Virus record (IMG/VR): IMGVR_UViG_3300034954_001540
Span: 16,865-80,864 of that record
Origin: a virus
Reading direction: 5' to 3' (one strand)
Length of the DNA stretch: 64,000 bases
The position numbers and the translations under genes are program-made. Every line of letters starts with the position of its first letter. The first letter of the stretch is position 1. Under the pieces are notes generated by a model that had not been told where the DNA came from, searched no databases, and was given only the letters and a program-made list of their open reading frames with translations. Shown here in pieces: positions 1-12,000 of this stretch.

Positions 1-1
1 T

Positions 2-3000
2 CCTGGATCTAACTTCATTCCTAACGACGTTGTTAGTGTCAACACTAATAATATCACTTTGGCAGAAGATGAGAAGTCTGTTGAGATCTCTGGTTTTGCA
101 TCTGTCAAGAAGATTCGTGTAACAGCACGTCTTGAGAAAGACATCATCATGACTGGTAGTGTTAGGACTGATAAGGTGTATTTCACATCTAATACTCCTC
201 ACTTCTATAAAGCAAACGATATTCTCTTTACCGAAGGATTCCAAGGTAATCAATTCAACGGATCTTTCTTCGTTGATGATGTTATCGGATCTAGAGAGTT
301 TACACTTGGCATTAGAGCAGCAGCAGTTTCTGATCCTGCCTTTGTCAATAATGGTATCCAGAATGTAAACGTCTATGCTAAGCATCCTACCCTTCTGTTT
401 ACCAGAAATCACCAGTATAACTTCGATGTTGGCGATCCTTCCAACTTCGGATACTACCTGTCCTTCTCTCAGGATAACCAGTATAAGTTGGAGTATTCCT
501 TCAATAATACTGTAAGAGATGGCACTCCTGGTATTGCAGGTGCTGGTGCAGGAAATCCATTCGTTAAATTCTTGGTGCTGGGCGATGTCACAAACATTTC
601 TTACTACTTCGATCCTTCTAGGACAGGAGCTAATTCTCCAGTCGGTGATAACTCGTATATTGACGTTATCACAACACCATATCAAGGTAGATTCAGAATC
701 AGCGAAATTGTAAGCGATACTGAATTCAAATTCCCACTTAATAGAGAGCCTGAGCGTAATAATGCTGAGATTGGGGCAAATGATCAAGGTCAGGAGTATT
801 CTTTCTACTCTACTACTTCTACAAGAGCAGTTGGACCTATCAACTCGATCAAACTGGTTTCTCCTGGTGGATTCTACAAAAAACTACCAATTATCTCCGA
901 TATTGCATCCTTCCGTCAAATTGAGAAGGTTGTTATCAATGACGGCGGCACAGAATACGCACCTGGCGTCTATTATGACGTTCCTGTTGCTGGAGACGGC
1001 GAAGGTGGTAAAGTTACCGTCACAGTTACTCCAGACGAGGAAACTGGGTCTGGAGCAATCAGTCTTGTCCAAGTTGCCGATCCAGGCAAAGGTTATACCG
1101 TTGCAAGCGTTGATATTGACGCTATTCCTGGCATTCTTGGTCCCACACTGTCTGGATCTGGTGGATCTGTCACAGTTGTGATTCCTAGCGAAGGTAGTGG
1201 TGCATCCGTCTTCTTGACTGGTAAAAATATCGGTAAGATCAAGAGACTTAAGAATAATGAGTTTGGTTTCGGTTATTCTCACGATTATACTCTGAAACCA
1301 GAAATTACCTTCCCTGTTAACCTCCAACTCTTCAATACTTCGATTCTTTCTGAAATTAAGATTATTGATCCAGGTGCTGGTTATACATCGACTCCTGCAG
1401 TTGTTATTGAAGGTGGTGGCGGTGAAGGTGCTGATGCAGTTGCCGTTATCAAGAATAATAGACTCAGTGAGATCATTATTAAGAATCCTGGTGCTGGATA
1501 CTCATCTGAGCCCACAGTTACGCTGAAGTCCGAGTTTAACTACGTTGTTAACCTTGACCTCAACTATCTGCAGTTTAACTTCCCTCACGGCATTACAACT
1601 GGTGCAGAAATCCAATTCCGTGCTGAAAATGTCGGTAGCACTGAAGGTATCCTGCCTAAACCCTCTAGCGCAGGTTTGACCTCTTTGGTTGAAGGTCAGA
1701 TCTACTATGCAATCGCTGGTCAACAAAATTCACTGGAATCCGACCAAATTCGCTTTGCACTGACTTTACAAGCAGCACAAGCAGGTGATTACATCACATT
1801 CCTGACTCAGGGTAGTGGTCGTCAAGTATTGCTCACCGAAGTCTTCGGTGGTCGTGCAGAAGCAGTTGTTGAGACATCTCGCTTCCTTGAAGGTGAAGAA
1901 GTCTACCAAGGTAGTGCAGTTGAGCTTGCAAGTGCAACTGGTAAGGTTTCTACCAATACTGGTTGGCAAATCGGTCCTAAGATCCTTAAAATCGTCGATT
2001 ACGACGGAGATTGGCAAGTTGGCGAAAAAGTCACTGGATCTATCTCTAAAGCGTCTGGTGTCATCGATAACTTGAGTATTGCTCGTGGTGTGCTGAATAT
2101 CGGCTCTCTGACAAGGACTCCTGGTAAGTTTATCGATAATGTCGGTAAACCTTCCGAAATTGTCCAAAAAATCCAAGATTCCTTCTTCTATCAAAACTTC
2201 TCTTACGTTATCAAGTCTGAGATCCCTATTACCGAATGGAAGACTCAAATCCTTGAAAACAACCACCCTGCTGGTTTCAACATGTTTGGTCAGTTGCAAC
2301 TGGTCGGCGGTAAGGATGTTTCGGGTAGAAAGGTCGGTACTGAGTTTACGAAGGAAGTTAACATCAATAACTACTCCAACGTTAACCAGATCACATCTTT
2401 CGGTGCAGCACAACCAATTTACACCGATTACAACAATACTGAAGTCCTCTTCCGTAAAAAGCGTCTGACTTCCTCTGAGGAAATCTTGACCTCTATCGTG
2501 AAGAAACTGGATGACATTGCTCCTCAGTTTAACGGTATTGACAAGTCCTTCCCAATTACAGTCGAAGGTGAGCAAGTTATCGTCCAGCAGAATCAGTTGA
2601 TGATTACCATCAACGGTGTGATTCAGGCACCTGGCGTTTCTTACTCTATTGTTGGTGGCAACATTGTATTCGCTGAGCCTCCCAAACCTGCATCTAGAGT
2701 TAACTACAGATCTATAGATATCACTCCTACACCAATTTACAGAATTGAGTTGTATTCTGGTCAGGCGGGTCCACCAAACTTCGGTATCTTCCCAACATTG
2801 GGTCAGCAAATCCAAGGTGCAGATAGCGACGTTGTTGCTACTGTTATTGACTCTGGCACAACCCATATTGACGTTATCAACTTGGTTGGTGGCACATTTA
2901 ACCTGAATGAAGAAATTACTCGTGGCACTCTCTTCTCAGCACTTGTCCAAAGTGTTACTCAGCTGAATAGCGATACCATCTTCCAGTTTGGTGAGTCTAT

Positions 3001-6000
3001 CACTAACCTTGAGGGTGATACTGCTATCATTGAAGAAACTAATATTGATGATGCTGGTAATGTCACTGACAGAATTGTGGTCAGTAAGACCTCAGGTACT
3101 GCACAGTTTGAAACTGGCATATTTGATCTGAGACTGAATGAGTATGTTTACTCAGCATCTTCTAAGATTGCAGGTCAGATTACATTCATCTCTCCTTATA
3201 TTGATCCCGCTACTAGCGACGCTGTTGACGAGTTGATCATCAACCCAGGCTCCACTTTCTACGGTCTGCTGTTTGAGCGTCTGGTTAGTATTACTAATCC
3301 TAATGTTATCCTTGATAACATTTCACAATCTTCTATCACACCTACTGAGCTCTACGATTCTGCCAGCAGAATCAATGCTGACTTCCTTGACTTTGAAGAA
3401 GTTAGAAATACTGAAGTCCAGTATACTCAGTTGTCAGGTGGTAACTTCCAAGAAGGCGACATTGTAATCAACAACAGAGCAAACTACGGCAACCCTGTTT
3501 CTGTATTCCATGGTGTTGCTGCAAACAGATTCAAGGATGCTTCGGCAATGATCCTTGGTAACAAGCAGCAAATCATCGATTTTGCTGAGGCAGAGATCGC
3601 TGTTAGACATCCTAGATTCTATTTCCCTGGCGATGTTATTACCAACTCTTGGAGCAGATATTCTGATGCATATCGTCTGATCCAAAGAAACAAGGAATAC
3701 ATTGCTAATAAGGCATACGATGAGATGATGACGCAATATACGTCACTCACCGTGCCTGATCCTTCTAAGTGTATCCGTGACCTTGAGTTGTATATCGATG
3801 CAATCTCTATCGATATCTTCCGTGGTGGTAACGTCTATACTCGTAAACTTTGCCAAAAGTATTTTGATACAAATGGCAACTTTGTGTATGTCAATAATGA
3901 GTCTGCTGAGACTCGTTATGGATTTGAGAAGGCAAAAGATTTGATGAAGTTGGCAATCACCAACAATCTGACTTCTAACTTCACAGCACCATCTGGTCAA
4001 CCCAATGGTGGCGTTACATTCATTCCTTGGAGTGAAATTGATCACGGTGGTTACGATGGTAACGGTATTACTGCTGACCCATCACCTAACGATCCTTACG
4101 GCACTAACGGTGCTAACCAGTCTAATAATGGCACTGATAACTGCACAGATGTGCAGGCAGCAATCACAACCCTCTATGAAGTTGTTGATGAAACTCTGCT
4201 GAATGGCACACTGGCTGACCTCCCTGATGAGTCTCTTGGCACATATTCTCCTGGTCAAATCAAGTGTCGTCGTGATATCGGTTTGATGATCGATGCTCTT
4301 GCAGAAGACGTTTCTCAGGGTGGTAACTACAACATCATTGAATTTACCAAGAAGTATTTCGATGCTGCTGGAGCACCTATTACTAACGGTTTGATCGGTG
4401 AATATGCAGAATCTTTGACTGCTATTGACAAGGCAATGCACTTGTCCTTCCAAGCAATCAACAACCTCCTTTATTATCAGGTCAATAGCAGAACCTCTGT
4501 TACTGGTTTCATGCTGAAAGATCCTACAACATATCAGGGTCCTTACAGTGGTGGTGAAGCAGACCTTGAAGAGTTTGATGTTTCTGCTGCAGTTTACACA
4601 CCTTCTAATGGTCAGTTGGTGTTGACTATCGGTAATCATACTCTGACTACATCCGATACTATTAAGGTTCGTCCACACTCTCTGAAGTTTACCTGTGATG
4701 CTGATGGCGATAGGACTTTCCACGATTATCCTCGTGCTGGAGATCCTGCATTCAATACTGCTGTCGCTATTACTGCCACAACTGGCACTACAATCACAGT
4801 AAACATTGGTGCATCTCCTCTGGTCCAATACACACCAACTGCTGCTACCTACAACCCAGCAACAGGTGATATGGAATTGACCATTGGGTCACACAGTCTT
4901 GAGATCAATGACTATGTGACGATTGCCAATGATTCGTTGACATTTACATGTGACATGGATAGTAATGGATCTAACCATACCTATCCTCGCTCTACTGACC
5001 CTGCTTCTGGTAAGCGTCTGTTTATCCATGCTGTAACTCCAACTACTATTACAGTTAACGTTGCTGCATCCCCTGCTGATCAGCAGTATGCTCACACCTT
5101 TGTTTCTGCCTCTGCTAATGCAGTTAGCAGTGGTGGTGGATATACTCACCAATTCATCAGCGCACTGCCTAATGCAGTCTTCACTGGCGGTGGCACAACT
5201 GCCAAATATTACGACCCGAATTACTACTCAGGCCGAAATGAGTCGATCCAGAATTGTGCCGATGTCCAAGCATATATCGCTACGCTCGTAGACATCTCTA
5301 CGACTGCGATTGCAGCACAAAACCTCAACAATATTAACGCTCTCGCAAGCATTACTGACGGCACCTTCGTTGCTGGTGAAAATATCCGCACCACGAAGAT
5401 TGCATATAAGGATAGTCAAGGTGGATTGTTTATTGTTGGAGATAACATCAGTGGTGTTACTAGCGGTGCAACATTTGAGGCAATCGGATCTAACTCTGGT
5501 CTGAAGTGGATCTTTGCTGATCAAGTTACTGGATCCTTCCAAGAGGGTGAATACATTACTAACTCCACACTCGCTAACCAAAATAACGTTACTCAGAGTG
5601 TTATTGAAAAATACTATAGATTGAGTGGTAGCAAGTCTGTTAGATTCCCATCTAACGGATATCTGGTTACTAGAGATAGTTACGACTTCTCCTTTGGTAA
5701 CACTGCAGACTTTACCATTCAGGGTTGGTTTAGAGCAGATAACCTGAGCACAACTCAGCACCTGTTTGACTTCCGTCGTCTTTCTGCTTCCTCTGGTTTG
5801 AGAATTACTCTCCAGACCTCTGGTGCAATCACAGTTTATAACGGCACATCTCAACTACTGACTGGCGGCACATTGCTCGCTAACAACTGGCATCACGTTG
5901 CAGTGGTTAGGACATCTAGCGTCCTTCAACTCTATGTTGATGGCACACAAGTTGGCGGCAACTATGCTGACACTAACGATTACGGTTACGCTGCAATCTA

Positions 6001-9000
6001 CATTGGTGCTGACTTCAACGGTGGTAACCAATTTACTGGTTACATGGATAACGTAGTTGTTAAGAATGGTCAGTCTGACTTCAACGCAACATTCGTGCCA
6101 CCCACGCAGATTGATTACTCTAACCAGTATGTCAAGTTTGGTCTTGACGGTGAGCAACCCTTCGTCATGGATAATCAGGAAACATATGCTACCTATACAG
6201 GTCAGCGTATTTCCTCTGCTGCAGTTAAGGAGCTCAACTACGATCTCAACTTTGCAATTATTGAAAACGTTGATCTTGGTAGATCTGCTCACAGAAATTG
6301 TGCTGATATTATTGACCTCAACGCAGCATGGATTGCTGAAGAGGCAGTCGGTAGAATGGAAGCAGCATTCCCTGATTTTGTCATTCCTGGCAACAACGTG
6401 GCCGAAGGCACATACCAAGGCACCAACAAGTGTATCAGGGATACTAAAGACTACATTATCGGCGCTCTTGTTAAGGACTTGAGAGACGGTGGTAACTACA
6501 ACTCTCTTTACACCGCTCGTACTTACCTTGAGGCATCAGGCAAACTGAAGCACGTTGGTAACGAGATTCTGCAAACTCTGTATGCATGGGATCAAGCATT
6601 CGTCCTTTCCAAGTATGTAATTACTACAACTGACACAAATCTAACTGGCACCTATACACAGAGACTGAGAATTCCTAACAACTTTGCATCTCCTGCATCT
6701 CAAGCCATTCAAGATGAGTTTGATCTGTTGGGTCGTGAAGTGCTGGAAGTCTTGGCACCTAATCCTGATATCTTCAGAGATACTGGCGTCCTTATCTGGA
6801 AAAACCGCAACTATATCGCAGAAGAAGTTGCTGGATATATTCTCGACAAGTATGAGATCAACCTTAATGGCACCGAGACTCAATTCCTCGTTATGCCTGG
6901 TTATGGTCAACCATACTGTGAGAGAGACGTTAAAGACTTCATTCTCCCTGCTGTAATTGCTGATCTTTGCACTGGTGGCACATATCAGACTGAAGCAGTT
7001 ATTGATCAGTATCTGGATTCTCAAAACAACATCTTGCATGTTGAGCATGAGTTGAATCCAATGTTGGACGCATTTGATCACGCTAAGATGCTTGCACAGA
7101 AAGCAGGAAACAACTTGCTTCTCTCACCTGGCGAGGTTTCTGCAGATCTAGGCGCTCCTGGCTGGGCACAAGATGATTATCACACTCCTCTGTATACTTC
7201 TCGTGGAGCATATAGAGATGATACCATCACAATCGATGACGAAGGTTATCCTCAAGATAACGTTTCTAACTGGAATCGTTTCAAGGATGCTACTAACGCC
7301 CTCAAGGCTAACATTGATCTGATTGCTCATGAGGCAGTTGAGACAATGAATGACATGTCTAAGTATGCACAATTCAAGATCAAGGGTGGTCCTGTAAACT
7401 GCACCGATGACGTTAAGGACATCCTTAACGCTATGGTCCATGACCTCAATTACAACTGTAATGAAAGAACTTGGGATGCTGCAAGTCTCTATGTTGAAAC
7501 AGAGAATAATTCTCTGAAGCACATTGAAGATGACTGGGAAGCAACTATTTCTGTCATGAAACTGGTCAGAGATATTGCTACCGTTACCATCAGAAATGGA
7601 TTCGGTAGAGATTATATTCCTGGCAATGATCCTAATAATGTCGATCCTTCTACTTACGAGGCAAACCCCAGAGAGCAAATCTTTGCTGATTGTGCTGATG
7701 CTATTGATTCAAATATTCGTTGGATTGCTGAGCAAGCAGTTAAGGCAGGCACCACACAGTATCCTTCATTGCAAATCAATGGTGGTGCTAGTGCAATGTG
7801 GTGGAAGGAATTCACTCCCACCAATGCAACTTATGTTGCTACCTCTGGTGTATTGACTCTTACAATTCCTGATCATGGACTCAACGTTGGTGAGCATATT
7901 AGTATTGCAGCAAATGGTCTTACATTTACCTGCAGTCAAGATAATTATGGATCTAACCATCCATATCCAAGAAATACTGACCCTGTTTATGAGAAGCGTA
8001 TCGTAATTACAAGTACAACTCAAGATACAATCTCAGTAGATGTTGGTGTGTCTCCTGCTGGTCAGCAATATACTCACCAGTTTGTATCTGCAGTCTCTGG
8101 CGCTATCCGTTATGGATGGAGCGATGGTGGAGAGCCCTTTACCCCAACTGCTATTACCTACACAGCAAGCACGGGTGATATGGTAATGACCATCCCCAAC
8201 CACTCTTTCAACGTTGGTAATAGACTGTCTATTTCTGAAGATTCTCTGACATTCACTTGCTCTCAGGATGCCTACGGTAGTGAGCATTCTTATCCACGCA
8301 AGAGCGATCCTGCATATGGCACAACTCGTGCTGTCACTGCAGTTGGCACATCTAGTCAGAATGTTACTGGTGCAACTTACGACCCAGTTTCAGGTCTGAT
8401 GACAATCACTACGAGTGGTAATCATGGATTGGTAACTGGAAACAGAATCAAACTTGCTACTGATTCTCTGACATTTACTTGCACAATGGATGGCAATGGT
8501 AGCAACCATGCATATCCTCGCTCTACTGACCCTGCTGCTAATAAGTGGTTGTTTGTCACTCGCGTTGATGATGATACATTCTCCTGCTATGTGGGTGTTG
8601 CTGCAAATTCAAATCAGTATGCACATACATTTGTGAGTGCTTCTGCTGGTGCAGTTATCAAGCAAGATGGTCAAGTTACAGTCAACGTTGGTGCATCTCC
8701 TGCTGGTCAACAGTATACTCACCAGTTTGTGAGTGCTAGACCAGATGCAATTATCTCCGCTGGAAGTATTGATTGTGTCCATGACGTAACTGATATTCTC
8801 AGAGCGTTGGTCTTTAACCTCAAGTATGGTGGTGACAACTGGATTAACTGGGTATCTGAATTCTATACAACATACTCTGGATCTCTTGCACACGTTACCT
8901 CACTGGCAACAGAAGTTAATTGGATTCTGGAAGAAACCAAGAGACTGGTTAAGCGTGCAATGCGTGGTCAGATCATCAATAACGTTGCAAATTATGGTGG

Positions 9001-12000
9001 ATCTCTTGAGACAAATGGTGGGCAGACATTTACAAATGCCACACCTAAACCCACCACGGTGCTTCGCAACTCTACACCTGATGGTGGTATTACTCTGGGT
9101 GGTGACTATAGCAACACCGTTACCCGCACATTTACTAACGGCACAAGCAACATTGCAAGTGGATCTGCTTCTGCAACTGGTATAACCAATGATGAAGATC
9201 TGGTTGGTAGTTGTGTGACGGTGCTTCCTGCTGGCACACCTTCTGATGGTTGCCTCTGGGAGCTTGGTGGTAATGGTGCTGGTTCTTGGCTCGGTATTAG
9301 AGACAGCGGCACATACCTCCGTCTCCGTGCTGGTAATGGTGCCAACTCTTATTCTGGTGGTGCATCTACCTCTACCGACGCAGGTCTTGCACTCCTTGAT
9401 GTCCAAGTCTCTAGTCTCTCAGCATACTTTGATGGTGGTCAGCATGAGATTACTTGGGAAATCAAGATTGGTGGCACAGTTGCCGCTGGAAACGGTCGTG
9501 TCAAACTCTGGATTGATGGTAATGAAATCGGTGATGCATCAACACCTGGATTGAATGTTGGTCTTTATGAAGCAGGTGGATTGTTGGCAGGTGGATCGCA
9601 GGGTGGTTTTGGTAGAGCATCTAGCGATAACAGCGTCCCACAAGGCGAACCTACTGCAGCATGGGCATACGCAACAGGTGACATGTCTTACTACAGATCA
9701 CGTCTGGTTGATCCTAACTACACAGGTCAGGAGTCTGATAGCGTTGCTACTGAGATTGATGATCTGATGGCACTGGTTACAGATGCAATCAGTAATCCTG
9801 GTAACGTTGCAAACCGTGTCAGCATCCTACCCTACATCTGGCCAATTAAGTATACGCCTGAAATTGCAGTTAGAGACACCACTTTGACATTCGACAGTGC
9901 TGCTGCTGAATGGAATCAAACTTGTGCTGAGGTTGCGTCTGGTATTGATACTTTGATGGATATCTATATCGATACGATTGAAAACGCAGCAAATAACAAT
10001 ACTAATCAGTTGAGCTCTATCTCTAGGACAACTAGAGCATCACAATACACAAATACTGTATATCAAGCAGGTACATGTGAAGGACCACAATCCGCCATTG
10101 ATACTCTGTTTGATCTCATGTCAGATACTCTTGGTGCTGGTTTCAATACCGACAAGGTTATTGCCAACATGATCCTCTTTAATAAGGATGCTATTGCACA
10201 GAGAGCATATGATGAGACTCTGGCATATTATGGCACCACTAATATGACAGTGGACTTTACTGCCAATATCGTCAAGGCAATCAGATATGACATGATCACC
10301 AGCGGTAACGCAGGTGGATTTAGACTGGTCCAAGATTGGTTTGATGGTGAGGGCAACTTTATCGCATTCCAAGATGTGTCTCGCACACATCTGATATATG
10401 CAACTACTCGCGTGCGTGAGTATGTCAAGTCTGTCTTGTATCAGTTGACTGAAGATCCTGGTTGGAATACTTACAACACCTATCAGTTGGGTCTGAATGG
10501 TCGTTTGGATTACAACCGTGAGGCATCTGAATTTATTATTGACTCTTCTATCAACCCTGTCGAGTATGCACTAGAAACATCTAAATTCCCAACAGAAGGT
10601 AGTGTTACTTGGGTGCCTAGCAGTGATGTAGAAAACATCAGCACAAAATATGAGTTGGGTTATGACTACAACACTGATCCTGCTCTGGTTACTCTTACTC
10701 CTATTGTCCCAGTTGGTTTCGACCGCGCTGAATATAGAGTTAGAATCAATCGCACCAACTCCTTCCGTCGTGGTGATATCCTCCAGTATATCCCAGCATC
10801 TGAGACTTCTGTCAAAGCATTCGCTGGTCAAACTTACTGGTATGTGATGACTGCTACTGCACAGTGGTTTGAAATTGGTGCCCATTACATGCACGATGGT
10901 AGATTCAGAAAACTTGAAGTTGATACCTCTAATAGTGGTCAACAAATTTTCTCTGTCGTCAGACGTAGTGGTATCTCTAGGAATGCTCCTAAGTATCCTG
11001 CAGATCCTTCACAGACACCTATTCAGGGTGGATTCAACCCCGCAGACGTTATCTACGGCACCACCTCCGAGTCCTCTTCTGAAATTGGTAGCGTTTCGCT
11101 CAACCAAGCAGAAATCAACAGACTCTATACTCGTTACGAGTTGGATAATGTCAGTCAGAATCTGGGTGTATATGAAAACTTCATTAACGGTGAGCAAGTC
11201 ACTGTCCAAGCAAATCCTGCCGTTTCAGGCACGATTCTCCAGACAGGTAAGACAAATCTCGATGGCGAAAACTTCGTTAATCTGATTACTGTCGCAGGCG
11301 TTATTAACGTGGGTGATGTCTTGGTTGGTGCTGATAGTGGCACGACTGCTGAGGTTGCATCCTTCGATTCTCGCATGTTGATCAACGTGGAGAGAGGATC
11401 ATTCGCACAAGGCGACTGGTTGTTTGATAAGGATTCTGCGACTGAAGCATACGCTAACACATACCTCAACAAGTCTGGATCTCTTACAGGTAATGACGGT
11501 GGTCGTATCACGATTGACGTTGAGACCATTGGCGATGCATGGGAAGCTGGTGATGTTATCTACGGTAGCGTCACTGATTACATCCTTGAAGTTAAGGGTC
11601 TCTCTGGCACACAGATTCAACTTAACCAGTATATCCACGGCACCAACGTTTACCAGTTGGAGCTTGGTCCTCCAATTATTGACACGGGTATCTCTGATAC
11701 ATTCCGTGTGGGTGATGAAGTTGTCCTCCTGCAGGGCACCACACGCAAAGATCCTGGATTCTCTGCAACTGTCACAGAATACATTAACGGACTTGATATC
11801 ACTGATAGCAACGATCCTAACTATCAGATTCACCGACTCTTTATCGGTAACTTGCGTGATATTGGCACTGGCGAACCTATCTCCGCTGTCACTCAACCTG
11901 CTAACAACATCGGTAAACTTGACCTTGGATCTAACTTCCCAAGCATTTATGCCAACGTTACATCCTACACCGACACTGGATATACATCCTACGGGCGCGT

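Noticed and set aside
1766-2866. Open frame of 366 codons on the minus strand inside the giant gene
   Set aside because: It mirrors the + strand gene, its protein is Cys/Arg-rich without domain features, and no minus-strand promoter or ribosome-binding site is seen.
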